A DNA stretch of 64,000 bases, taken from NCBI GenBank assembly GCA_028768525.1, contig CP054837.1, forward strand, positions 1,532,001 to 1,596,000. Reading direction: 5' to 3'. Positions 46,739-54,848 of the stretch are shown here, one piece after another. Under the pieces are notes generated by a model. The model was not told the origin of the DNA. It saw only the letters and a program-made list of their open reading frames with translations, and made no database searches. The position numbers and the translations under genes were made by a program. The DNA is from Desulfobacter sp. (GTDB lineage: Bacteria > Desulfobacterota > Desulfobacteria > Desulfobacterales > Desulfobacteraceae). Numbering within the stretch: the first letter of the stretch is position 1; each line of letters starts with the position of its first letter.

Positions 46739-46909
46739 CTGTCCGAGTATCCTGCTCTTACCATCCGGGATGCCGGGGCACCCGGCGCCTCAGCCATGTC
46801 CGTACAAGGCAGCACGCTTTCAGGGCTCGTACCTGTTCTGCTATTCCTGTCTGTCATCCAGACGGAAGAATCCCCCCAAGAAACAAAGATTGAACAATTG
46901 CGACATTAA
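46739..46909 (+). pseudogene. Decayed paralog of the 3258-3614 selenoprotein
   Basis: Immediately after the oxidoreductase stop codon, in its frame, 29 codons (LSEYPALTIRDAG...QGSTLSG) match residues 25-53 of the small selenoprotein at 3258-3614 (13 identical of 29), and the DNA is also similar. After this the frame is lost: a +1 frame reads FCYSCLSS where the Sec motif should be. The signal peptide and most of the domain are gone, so it is a truncated, non-functional copy. Confidence 0.6.
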
Positions 46910-46981
46910 TCGTAATCAGTTGTTTTATGCACAAAAATAAATTAAATCTTGATCAACTGAAACAAATTAAAATGTGTCGAT

Positions 46982-47518
46982 ATGAATGAAACTGAGCTTA
47001 TCTGGAATGCAATCAAGCCGCTATCTAAGAAAAAAGAATATCCTAAAAAATCATGGCTATTAAATGAGGGCGACATTTCTAAACACCTGATCTTCATTGA
47101 AAGCGGCTGCGTTAGATCATGGTTTAACAGGGACGGTGATGATATTACATTCCAGTTTTTTTTTGAAGGCAGTTTTGTATCATCCTTTGAAAGTTTCAGA
47201 AAGAGCAAACCCAGCCTGTTTAACCTTGAGACCATTGAGCCATCCGTTTTGCACCGAATACACAAAGATGATCTTTCTGCCGCAGAAAAATCCCTTCCCC
47301 AATTAAAGGATACTGTCAATGAACTCTTATCAGACCGGCTGTATCATTATCAAAAGCTGTTTTTATCGAGAATAAAAAACAATCCGCAACGTCGTTATGA
47401 AGAACTGGTTAAAGAGAATCCTGGAATCTTCAAACGAGTGCCGCATCATTACATTGCCTCATATCTGGGTATTACCCCTGTCTCCTTGAGCCGGATTCGA
47501 AATAAATCCAAACCTTAA
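46982..47518 (+). CDS. Crp/Fnr-family transcriptional regulator
   Basis: 178 aa. A cyclic-nucleotide-binding-like beta-barrel (LLNEGDISKHLIFIESGCVRSWF) is followed by a dimer helix and an HTH region ending HHYIASYLGITPVSLSRIRNKSKP. The overall pattern, with a short C-terminus, resembles Crp-like regulators common in Bacteroidetes. It is AT-richer than neighbouring genes. It lies just before a dehydrogenase gene and may regulate it. Effector unknown. Confidence 0.8.
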   Translation: MNETELIWNAIKPLSKKKEYPKKSWLLNEGDISKHLIFIESGCVRSWFNRDGDDITFQFFFEGSFVSSFESFRKSKPSLFNLETIEPSVLHRIHKDDLSAAEKSLPQLKDTVNELLSDRLYHYQKLFLSRIKNNPQRRYEELVKENPGIFKRVPHHYIASYLGITPVSLSRIRNKSKP

Positions 47519-47596
47519 CAATTGTTAATGCCCCCTGTTCGCTGTTTATGTCATTGTGCCGCTTATCAAGCGTTAAACAATAAAACAGGAGGTCTT

Positions 47597-48490
47597 ATGG
47601 AAAAAAAATTAAAAATCGGATTTATCGGCCTTGGGAAAATGGGTTCCGGCATATGCGGTAATATTCAGAAGGCAGGTTTCCCATTGTCAGTTTACAACCG
47701 GACGCAATCAAAGATGAAACCTTTTGTAGAGACAGGTGCATTTGGGTGTAACTCCCCAAAAGAAGCGGCAGAGAGGTCTGATATTGTCCTCACCAGCTTA
47801 ATGGATGATCAATCAATGATAGAAGCGACGACGGGTGAATCCGGTATTCTTGCCGGGTTGAAAAAAGGGGGTATCCACATTTGTTTGACAACCATCAGTA
47901 TAAAAACAGCAGAGACGCTTGAAAGGCGGCATCAGGAAAATGGATGCACGTATCTTTCAGGTCCTGTGGTTGGGCGCCCAGATGTGGCTATTGAAGGTAA
48001 ATTAAAGACCTTTATGTCAGGAGACGTAAAGGCCATTGAAAGCTGCAAGCCTTTAGTTGAGAGCTATGCAGCAATGTGCCTTCCAATTGGAAATACTGCA
48101 TCGGAGGCAATTTCCATGAAAGTTTGCGCCAACTACATGGCCATATCCCAAATGGAAATGATGGGCGAGCTATACACTTTCGCCGAAAAAAGTGGGCTTA
48201 ACCTGGATATTCTTCAGATGATGTTTCAGATGGCCTTTGCGGAATCTACTTTGAAAATGTATGCAGAAAAGATTAAAAATCGTGATTTTGATAAAGCTGG
48301 ATTTGATTTAGTGGGAGGCTTGAAGGACGTAAAAATATACGAAGAGGCATTTACCAACGTGTATGCTATTCCAAGTATAGCAAGAATAGTGAAGGACAAA
48401 ATGCTAACGGCGATAGCTCTCGGCATGGGGAAAAAGGATTGGAGTACAACCTATGAAATAACCCGGTTGCAAGCAGGATTAAGAGATTGA
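47597..48490 (+). CDS. NAD(P)-dependent beta-hydroxyacid dehydrogenase
   Basis: 297 aa. N-terminal Rossmann motif GFIGLGKMGSGICGNI, the substrate motif GPVVGRPDVAIEGKLKTFMSG and the helical KVCANYMAISQMEMMGE region with its catalytic Lys (position just before VCANY) identify the 3-hydroxyisobutyrate dehydrogenase family; relatives include glyoxylate/succinic semialdehyde reductases. ATG 47597 follows AGGAGG by four bases; the frame upstream lacks an RBS. AT-rich like the regulator before it. Confidence 0.85.
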   Translation: MEKKLKIGFIGLGKMGSGICGNIQKAGFPLSVYNRTQSKMKPFVETGAFGCNSPKEAAERSDIVLTSLMDDQSMIEATTGESGILAGLKKGGIHICLTTISIKTAETLERRHQENGCTYLSGPVVGRPDVAIEGKLKTFMSGDVKAIESCKPLVESYAAMCLPIGNTASEAISMKVCANYMAISQMEMMGELYTFAEKSGLNLDILQMMFQMAFAESTLKMYAEKIKNRDFDKAGFDLVGGLKDVKIYEEAFTNVYAIPSIARIVKDKMLTAIALGMGKKDWSTTYEITRLQAGLRD

Positions 48491-48498
48491 AATAGTTG

Positions 48499-48564
48499 GT
48501 GGCACAGGCGGGGACATTCCCCATAGCGATTGCCACAAAGCCTACCTGGGAATTTGGACCCAGG
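48499..48564. other. Tandem stem-loops after the dehydrogenase
   Basis: GTGGCA (48499-48504) pairs with TGCCAC (48531-48536), enclosing GGGGA-CAT-TCCCC (48510-48522). A second hairpin CCTGGG/CCCAGG lies at 48545-48564. No U-run follows. It could be an RNA structure, or the end of a decayed REP-type element. Confidence 0.45.
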
Positions 48565-48784
48565 GCTGTCTTTCTGAAGGAATTGAGATGGGGTCCGATC
48601 TAACCACATGACCGCTGTATGCATTTTTTTAATTGATTTCCGATGGTTATTCATGTAAAAGGTTCTTTTTTGGCGGACGAGCGGAATCCCGCCCTATAAA
48701 TTCTCCCTCACCTTGTACCGGCGTTGCCGGATGATGTTTAACAAAAATGCGGGGCTGTTCCCTGCATGGATTTTAAGGGTGGCT

Positions 48785-49189
48785 ATGCTTACCATTACCA
48801 AAGAACTGCGCTTTGATGCGGCCCACAGGCTGTTTCTTTCCCACCTTTCGGAAAAGGAAAACTTTGAACTCTTCGGGAAATGCTCCCGGTTCCACGGGCA
48901 CACCTACCGTTTAAGGATCACGGTGGCAGGACCGGTGGGGCCGTCGGGAATGATCATCAATTTTACGGCACTCAAGGCCATTGTCAAAGAAGAAATCCTC
49001 TCCCGGTACGACCATGCCGACCTCAATGAACTGGAGGAATACCAGGACTGCCCGCCCACGGCGGAAAACATGTCCCTGTTCATCTTCAGCAGGCTTCAGG
49101 CGGCCCTGGGAGCCAAGGGCGTAGCGCTGAAAAAAATACGGCTGTACGAAACCCCGGATTCCTGGGCGGAGGTTGATGATGACACTTAA
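48785..49189 (+). CDS. queD: 6-carboxytetrahydropterin synthase
   Basis: 134 aa. Second step of queuosine/preQ0 synthesis, from dihydroneopterin triphosphate. Zinc-binding His and catalytic Cys motifs are FDAAHRLF, GKCSRFHGHTYRL and DHADLNEL, with the glutamate-containing TAENMSLFIF. ATG 48785 is preferred; a frame open from 48713 includes two hairpins (48718-48730 and 48748-48766) that may form a leader, but no preQ1 riboswitch was recognised. First gene of queD-queE-queC-queF. Confidence 0.92.
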   Translation: MLTITKELRFDAAHRLFLSHLSEKENFELFGKCSRFHGHTYRLRITVAGPVGPSGMIINFTALKAIVKEEILSRYDHADLNELEEYQDCPPTAENMSLFIFSRLQAALGAKGVALKKIRLYETPDSWAEVDDDT

Positions 49190-49808
49190 CCTTTCGGAAA
49201 TCTTTTCATCCATCCAGGGGGAGGGGCCCTTCATGGGGCGGCCGGCCCTGTTTATCCGGCTCAGCGGGTGCCTGCCCCCTTTCTGTCCCTGGTGCGACAC
49301 CGCCTATGCCCAGGGCCCGGGCAACCCCGTCGACATCGGCGACATCCTCTCCCGGGCGGAAACTGACTGTACAGGCCTTGCGGTCATCACCGGCGGCGAA
49401 CCCTTTGTCCAATGGAAAGACGGCCTGGACCGACTGGAGGCCGGCCTCCTGGATATGGGTCTTAGGGTCCAGTACGAAACCAGCGGCAAACGCGCCATTC
49501 CAGAGGCCTGCCAAGGGTACAAAGTCTGCTCCCCCAAATACCTGGACGGCCGCTGGCAGGTGGCCCCGGAAAGCATTACAAGGGCGGACTGTTTTAAATT
49601 TGTTGCGGATAAGGATATTGAACCCATTGAGGCATTCATCGCCACCCATGCCATCCCGCCGGAAAAAATCTGGCTGATGCCGCTTGGGGACAACCGGGAG
49701 GCCCAGCTTCGCCGGACCCCGGATATCTGGCAGTACTGCGTGGAAAAAGGCTTTAATTTTTCCCCCCGGCTCCACACCCTGGCCTTTAACAATAAAAAAG
49801 GAATTTAA
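49179..49808 (+). CDS. queE: 7-carboxy-7-deazaguanine synthase (radical SAM)
   Basis: 209 aa from ATG 49179, six bases after GGAGG and overlapping queD. SIQGEGPFMGRPALFIRLSGC and ITGGEPF are typical of QueE. The SAM-cluster motif here is CLPPFCPWCDT: Cys-X4-Cys-X2-Cys, with one residue more than the canonical X3. The enzyme forms the deazaguanine ring in preQ0 synthesis. The rest of the protein aligns well, so function is expected. Confidence 0.9.
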   Translation: MTLNLSEIFSSIQGEGPFMGRPALFIRLSGCLPPFCPWCDTAYAQGPGNPVDIGDILSRAETDCTGLAVITGGEPFVQWKDGLDRLEAGLLDMGLRVQYETSGKRAIPEACQGYKVCSPKYLDGRWQVAPESITRADCFKFVADKDIEPIEAFIATHAIPPEKIWLMPLGDNREAQLRRTPDIWQYCVEKGFNFSPRLHTLAFNNKKGI

Positions 49809-49810
49809 CC

Positions 49811-50503
49811 ATGGATCACTTACAAAAAGCGGATCAGACCCAAACCCCGGATGCGGTGGTGGTCCTCTCCGGGGGCATGGATTCGGCCGTGCTCCTGGCC
49901 CATACCCTGGACCGGGGGAAGAGAGCGGCCGCCGTCAGCTTTGATTACGGATCCAAGCACAACAACCGGGAACTGCCCATGGCAGCAGCACTCTGCAACA
50001 CCCTCAATGTGCCGCACACCCTCATCCCCCTGCCCTTTATCAACGCTCTTTTCTCATCCAGCCTGCTGAACAGCGGCGAAGAAATCCCGGAAGGGGCCTA
50101 CGATGCGGAAAACATGAAAAGCACGGTGGTCCCGTTTCGCAACGGCATCATGCTCTCCATTGCCGCAGGATATGCGGAGTCCGTGGGGGCGGCGGAAGTG
50201 CTTCTGGGCTCCCATGCCGGTGACCACTTCATCTACCCGGACTGCCGCCCCGAATTCAACCGGGCCTTCTCACATGCCGTCCACCTGGGCACCGGCGGAC
50301 AGGTGGAAATCAACTTCCCCTTTGCCCGGATGGACAAGCGGGATATCGGGGACCTGGGCAGAAAACTGGGGCTTGATTTTACTCAGACCTGGACCTGCTA
50401 CAAGGGCGGAGAAATCCACTGCGGGGTATGCGGGGCCTGCGACGAACGCAAATACGCCCTTCGCCACAGCCAGGGCATGGACCCCACCGGTTACAGGGAA
50501 TAA
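49811..50503 (+). CDS. queC: 7-cyano-7-deazaguanine synthase
   Basis: 230 aa. The PP-loop VVVLSGGMDSAV (about residues 16-27) binds ATP, and the zinc cluster near the C-terminus is WTCYKGGEIHCGVCGACDER (four Cys). It converts carboxy-deazaguanine to preQ0 using ammonia and ATP. It lies two bases after queE. Confidence 0.94.
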   Translation: MDHLQKADQTQTPDAVVVLSGGMDSAVLLAHTLDRGKRAAAVSFDYGSKHNNRELPMAAALCNTLNVPHTLIPLPFINALFSSSLLNSGEEIPEGAYDAENMKSTVVPFRNGIMLSIAAGYAESVGAAEVLLGSHAGDHFIYPDCRPEFNRAFSHAVHLGTGGQVEINFPFARMDKRDIGDLGRKLGLDFTQTWTCYKGGEIHCGVCGACDERKYALRHSQGMDPTGYRE

Positions 50504-50507
50504 TGCC

Positions 50508-51335
50508 ATGAACCCCACAGAAAAAAGAACCATCCCCCTGGGCACCCAGGTGGACCACAGTCCCTGCTACGACCCGGACCACCTATTCCCGGTTTCCAGA
50601 AAAGAGGCCCGGGACGGCCTGGGCATCTCCGGGACCTGCCTTCCCTTTACCGGCAGCGACATCTGGAATGCCTATGAACTCTCCTGGCTGGACAAAAAAG
50701 GCAAACCCCGGGTTGCCCTGGGAGAACTTGCGGTGCCCTGCAGTTCAGAAAATATTGTGGAATCCAAATCCCTAAAGCTTTACCTCAATTCATTCAACCA
50801 GACCCGGTTCGCCTCTGAAAAAGAGGTGGCCCAGACCATTGAAAAAGACCTGAACCGGTGTACGGGCGGTCAGGTCCGGCTCACCCTTTACCCGCTGGAA
50901 ACCGGGCATCCCTATCGTGTTGCGCAGCCACCTGGAGAATGCATCGACCACCTGGACATCGAAACGGACAAATATGAAATCAATCCAGATTTTCTGAAAA
51001 CAAAGAAAAAGGAAATAACGGAAACCCTGTACTCAAACCTGCTGAGGACCAACTGCCCGGTGACCCGGCAGCCCGACTGGGCCACGGTGTCCGTTAATTA
51101 CACCGGCCCGGCAATGGCGCGCCAAGGCCTGCTGAAATACATTATCTCATTTCGCCTTCACACCGGATTCCATGAAAATTGTGTGGAACGGATTTTCACG
51201 GATATCATGGACCGCTGCCGCCCCAGGGCCCTCACTGTTTATGCCCGGTTCACCCGGCGGGGGGGCATCGACATCAATCCATTCAGGACCAATACGGAAG
51301 AACTGCCCGCCAATACCAGACTGGTCCGCCAATAA
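50508..51335 (+). CDS. queF: NADPH-dependent 7-cyano-7-deazaguanine reductase
   Basis: 275 aa, the longer bimodular (type II) QueF. The specific motif is VESKSLKLYLNSFNQTRF, and the catalytic Cys and Asp lie in LLRTNCPVTRQPDWATV; FHENCVERIF is the second-module signature. It reduces preQ0 to preQ1 for insertion into tRNA by Tgt. The start ATG is at 50508, four bases after the queC stop. It ends the operon; no tgt or queA/queG is in the window. Confidence 0.94.
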   Translation: MNPTEKRTIPLGTQVDHSPCYDPDHLFPVSRKEARDGLGISGTCLPFTGSDIWNAYELSWLDKKGKPRVALGELAVPCSSENIVESKSLKLYLNSFNQTRFASEKEVAQTIEKDLNRCTGGQVRLTLYPLETGHPYRVAQPPGECIDHLDIETDKYEINPDFLKTKKKEITETLYSNLLRTNCPVTRQPDWATVSVNYTGPAMARQGLLKYIISFRLHTGFHENCVERIFTDIMDRCRPRALTVYARFTRRGGIDINPFRTNTEELPANTRLVRQ

Positions 51336-51367
51336 ATTAAATAAAAAGATGGCAAGGGGACGGTGGA

Positions 51368-51712
51368 CTAGGGATGGGGCAGCACCCCGCCGTAGGTTTT
51401 CCCCAGATAATTACAGATGGCCAGGGCATCGTCGATGAACACGGCGCCGGTGGACAGGCTTTTTTTTGCCTCCGGCGGCGGTTCGGTGCCCGGGGCCAGG
51501 ACCAGCACCGGGCACTCCTGGTTTTCCTGGCCCAGGGCTTCCACCACCCTGGCCCGGGGCCGGGTAAATTCCACGTGGATGATTTCCAAATCCACCTTGG
51601 CCCCCGGTGAATAGGCAAAGAACCCCTCCACAACCCCGCAGTCCGGGCAGTAATACGGCCCCTGTCCCGCTTCGGTCCAGGGGGTGAGCATAAAGAGTTT
51701 GTGCGATTTCAT
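51368..51712 (-). CDS. DUF3088-type thioredoxin-like protein
   Basis: 114 aa. YYCPDCGVVEGFFAYSPG looks like a thioredoxin-fold CxxC active-site turn, followed by a GST-N-like pattern and TGAVFIDDALAICNYL near the end. The DUF3088 family is the likely match; function unknown, possibly redox. RBS AAGGAG. It follows the HAD gene on the same strand by 14 bases. Confidence 0.7.
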   Translation of the reverse strand: MKSHKLFMLTPWTEAGQGPYYCPDCGVVEGFFAYSPGAKVDLEIIHVEFTRPRARVVEALGQENQECPVLVLAPGTEPPPEAKKSLSTGAVFIDDALAICNYLGKTYGGVLPHP

Positions 51713-51726
51713 CCCGCTCTCCTTTT

Positions 51727-52197
51727 TTATTTTCTCAGACAGGCAACAAGCCGGCCCGGGTTTTCCAGATACCCGAACAGGTCCATGATGTCCTTGATTA
51801 CAAGATCCGATGCCAGCAGGGCCCGGGTATTCATCCCCTCATCCAGGCAGACGGCCACCCCCAGGGCGGCCTTTTTGAGCATTAATTCATCATTGGCCCC
51901 GTTGCCGCAGGCAATGGTGGCCCCGGGCCCAAGGGTTTCCAGGTAGTCTGCCTTGGCTTTATCCTGGTCCGCCTCCGGAATGGTCACCACCCGGCAGTCC
52001 ACCCCCTGAAGGGCCTGTTCAACGGTGCCGAAGGTATCTGCGGTGATCACATGGAAATCAAGATCCCGGGAATGGGCATTGATTTTTTCCCTGATGCCCG
52101 GTACGGGGTTCCCGTCAACGGCCAGGGTGCCGTTATAGTCAAAAAGCATATGCCGGATGGCAAGTTCCCCGGAACCGGGAATGGTAAACCGTATCAT
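51727..52197 (-). CDS. HAD-superfamily soluble phosphatase-like protein
   Basis: 156 aa. The HAD motif I is FDYNGTLA, with Asn at the second catalytic acid position (P-type-ATPase-like DxNGT variant) where phosphatases usually have Asp. Motif IV GNGANDELMLKKAALGVAV fits the family. It may be a phosphotransferase, a phosphatase with unusual acid-base chemistry, or a binding protein. RBS AAGGGGG precedes ATG 52197. Confidence 0.72.
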   Translation of the reverse strand: MIRFTIPGSGELAIRHMLFDYNGTLAVDGNPVPGIREKINAHSRDLDFHVITADTFGTVEQALQGVDCRVVTIPEADQDKAKADYLETLGPGATIACGNGANDELMLKKAALGVAVCLDEGMNTRALLASDLVIKDIMDLFGYLENPGRLVACLRK

Positions 52198-52305
52198 AAA
52201 TCCCCCTTAAATATAGGCTGTGTATGATTTTGGAAAAGGATCCTATCATATTTATCCGGGAAAAGCAGCATTTCGATACCGGCTGCCGGGCCGGCCAGCC
52301 GCCCA

Positions 52306-52360
52306 AAAATAAAAGTGCAACAAGTTTTTATTTGACAAAATAAAAGTGCAACTTTATGAT
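52306..52360 (+). promoter_or_regulatory. Strong promoter with two operator-like direct repeats
   Basis: TTGACA (52332-52337) and TATGAT (52355-52360) are 17 bases apart, a near-perfect sigma-70 promoter. The 16-bp sequence AAAATAAAAGTGCAAC occurs at 52306-52321 and again at 52337-52352, 31 bases start to start, i.e. about three helical turns, and the second copy covers the -35/-10 spacer. This is what a cooperative repressor site, probably for the TetR protein encoded next, would look like. Confidence 0.75.
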
Positions 52361-52403
52361 TCAAAAAAAGCACCGAGACAACCCATATATTATAAAGGAT
52401 GCA

Positions 52404-53000
52404 ATGGCCACCACCAAGACAGAACTGAGAAAAAAAAGCATCCTGGAAACCGCGACCCAGATATTTGCCCAGAGGGGATTCCAGGAAGCAACAATAACGG
52501 AAATCGCCAAGGAAGCCAAAGTTTCCGAAGCCTCGATATATGAGTATTTTTCCACCAAAGAGGGACTTTTGTTTTCCATCCCGGCCCAGGCCACCCACAA
52601 CCTCTTTGAGGTCATGGCCTTCCACCTGAAACTCATCCGGGGAGCGGGGAACAAGCTGAGGGCCATCGTTTATCTGCTCATGGATTCCTACCAGTCCAAC
52701 CCCGACTTTGCCGCCGTGCTCATGCTCTTTCTCAAGCACAATAAAAAATTTCTGGACACCTCGGGCCACCACGTCATTCGGGAAGGGGTGAGGCAGATAA
52801 CCAAGGTCATTGAGGAGGGCATTGCCGCCGGAGAATTCAGGCAGGATCTGAATCCCTACCTGATCCGTTCCATGGTGCTGGGCACCATTGAACACCTGGT
52901 CACCAACTGGGTGATGACCGGCAATCCGGAAAGCCTGCTGGAGTTTGTGGACCCGCTCATCGATACCCTTGTGGCCGGCATTGAAAACCCGGAAGAATAA
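52404..53000 (+). CDS. TetR-family transcriptional regulator
   Basis: 198 aa. The N-terminal HTH is ILETATQIFAQRGFQEATITEIAKEAKVSEASIYEYFSTKEGLL, the DNA-binding domain of TetR proteins. The C-terminal ligand domain is unlike those of known drug-resistance regulators; in this context it likely senses an acyl-CoA or fatty acid. ATG 52404 is chosen since the candidate -10 box at 52355 overlaps the upstream ATG 52356. The gene stands before fadD-like and fadH-like genes. Confidence 0.86.
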   Translation: MATTKTELRKKSILETATQIFAQRGFQEATITEIAKEAKVSEASIYEYFSTKEGLLFSIPAQATHNLFEVMAFHLKLIRGAGNKLRAIVYLLMDSYQSNPDFAAVLMLFLKHNKKFLDTSGHHVIREGVRQITKVIEEGIAAGEFRQDLNPYLIRSMVLGTIEHLVTNWVMTGNPESLLEFVDPLIDTLVAGIENPEE

Positions 53001-53126
53001 GCACTACTGTTTTTTGCCAGGAAAAATAAAAGAAGGACTATAATAAGGGGAGAAAACCCGAAAAAACAGCGATCATTTACCTCAAATTAAAGGGACCTTA
53101 AAAGGGGGCTGGAAAAGGAGGCCGAT

Positions 53127-54848
53127 GTGACACCGAACCTGCGCTACCAAGAAAAACCCTGGCTGAAGTTTTATGATCCGGGGGTACCGGAATCCATTGA
53201 CTACGAGGATATTCTTCTCCACGAGTACCTTGAGAGAAACAGCCGGTCCATTCCGGACCACACCGCCCTGATCTTCCAGGGATACCGCATCAGCTTCAGG
53301 GAATTCAACGAAATGGCCGATGCCTTTGCCGCCTTTCTCCAGAGCCGGGGGGTTAAAAAGGGAGACGCCGTGGCCATCCTTCTTCCCAATGTGATCCCCT
53401 GCCCCGTGGCCTTTTACGCCATCATGAAAATCGGCGCCGTGGCCGTGATGAACAACCCTTTATATGCCGATCCTGAACTGCTCCACCAGTTCAACGATTC
53501 CAGGTCCACCCTGCTCATCACCCTGGACCTCCTGGCCGACCGCATGGTTCGCCTGCGCCCCCGGACCGGAATAAAAACCATTGTTTACACCTCCATCGGC
53601 GACTACCTGCCCTTCCCCAAAAATATCCTCTTTCCCCTGGTGGCCGGCCGCAAGGGCCTCAAGGCGTCGGTGGCGCCGGCGGACAAACTGCTTTCCTGGA
53701 AGCAGGTGGTACGGGAATATGCCGGGGCAAAGCCCGCTTCCGTGCCCGGAGGCCTGGGGTTTGCAGATATTGCCATGTACCAGTACACCGGCGGCACCAC
53801 AGGCGTCTCCAAGGGCGCCATCCTCACCCACGGCAATCTCAGCCGCCAGACCCAGCAGATAAACGCCTGGCTGCCCATGTTCAGGGACAACCAGGACGAA
53901 ATCGCCCTGGGGGCCCTTCCCTTTTTCCATGTCATGGGCCTCACCGTTTCCATGAACTTTGCCATCTCCAAAGGATGGACCAATATCCTGGTCCCCAAGC
54001 CCCAGCCCGGCCCCCTGCTGGAAGCCATGGAGAAATTCAGGCCCACCATCGCCCCCCTGGTGCCCACCATGTTCATCGGGGTGCTCAACCACCCCCGAAC
54101 CGGACGGGCCGACCTCAGCTCCATCAAGGCCTGCGTTTCCGGTTCCGCCCCCCTGCCCCTGGATGTGATCCGGGAATTTGAAAAAAAGACCGGCTCCATC
54201 ATCATCGAGGCCTTCGGCATGACCGAATCCTCCCCGGCCACCCATGTGAACCCATTTTCCGCAGGGAAACGCAAGGTGGGCAGCATCGGCATTCCCCTGC
54301 CTGACACCGAGGCCCGCATCGTGGACCTGGGAAACCCGGAAAAAATCATGCCCGTGGGCGAACCCGGGGAGCTTGTCATCCGGGGCCCCCAGGTGATGCT
54401 GGGATACAGGAACATGCCTGAAGAGACGGAAAAAACCCTCATCAACGGCTGGCTCCACACCGGGGACATTGCCCTCATGGATGAAGACGGGTACTTTTTC
54501 ATCGTGGACCGGAAAAAGGATATGATTATTTCAGGGGGATACAATGTCTATCCCCGGGATATCGACGAGGTGCTCTTCACCCATCCCAAAATCATGGAAG
54601 CCTGTGCCGTGGGCGTCCCCCATCCCACCCGGGGGGAGCAGATCAAGGCATTTGTGGTCATGGCGCCGGGCCAGACTGCCACAGAAGAGGAAATCATCTC
54701 ATTCTGCGCCGAGCATCTTGCCACATACAAACTGCCCACCCGTGTGGAATTCATAGATGAACTGCCCAAGACCAATGTGGGGAAGGTGCTTCGCAAGGAC
54801 CTGCGCGCCATTGAAGCAGCCAAACTCAACCAAAGGAAAACATCATGA
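53127..54848 (+). CDS. fadD: Long-chain acyl-CoA synthetase (AMP-forming)
   Basis: 573 aa. The AMP-binding motif YTGGTTGVSKGAILTHGN, the EAFGMTESSPATHVNP adenine site, and the C-terminal DRKKDMIISGGYNVYP hinge with a final KVLRKDL catalytic Lys identify the FadD-like acyl-adenylate family. It activates fatty acids with CoA for beta-oxidation in the cytoplasm. GTG start with AAGGAGG five bases upstream. It overlaps the next gene by four bases (ATGA). Confidence 0.88.
   Translation: MTPNLRYQEKPWLKFYDPGVPESIDYEDILLHEYLERNSRSIPDHTALIFQGYRISFREFNEMADAFAAFLQSRGVKKGDAVAILLPNVIPCPVAFYAIMKIGAVAVMNNPLYADPELLHQFNDSRSTLLITLDLLADRMVRLRPRTGIKTIVYTSIGDYLPFPKNILFPLVAGRKGLKASVAPADKLLSWKQVVREYAGAKPASVPGGLGFADIAMYQYTGGTTGVSKGAILTHGNLSRQTQQINAWLPMFRDNQDEIALGALPFFHVMGLTVSMNFAISKGWTNILVPKPQPGPLLEAMEKFRPTIAPLVPTMFIGVLNHPRTGRADLSSIKACVSGSAPLPLDVIREFEKKTGSIIIEAFGMTESSPATHVNPFSAGKRKVGSIGIPLPDTEARIVDLGNPEKIMPVGEPGELVIRGPQVMLGYRNMPEETEKTLINGWLHTGDIALMDEDGYFFIVDRKKDMIISGGYNVYPRDIDEVLFTHPKIMEACAVGVPHPTRGEQIKAFVVMAPGQTATEEEIISFCAEHLATYKLPTRVEFIDELPKTNVGKVLRKDLRAIEAAKLNQRKTS

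Noticed and set aside
48700..48784. preQ1 riboswitch upstream of queD
   Set aside because: Hairpins are present, but the preQ1-I consensus loop and A-rich tail are absent.
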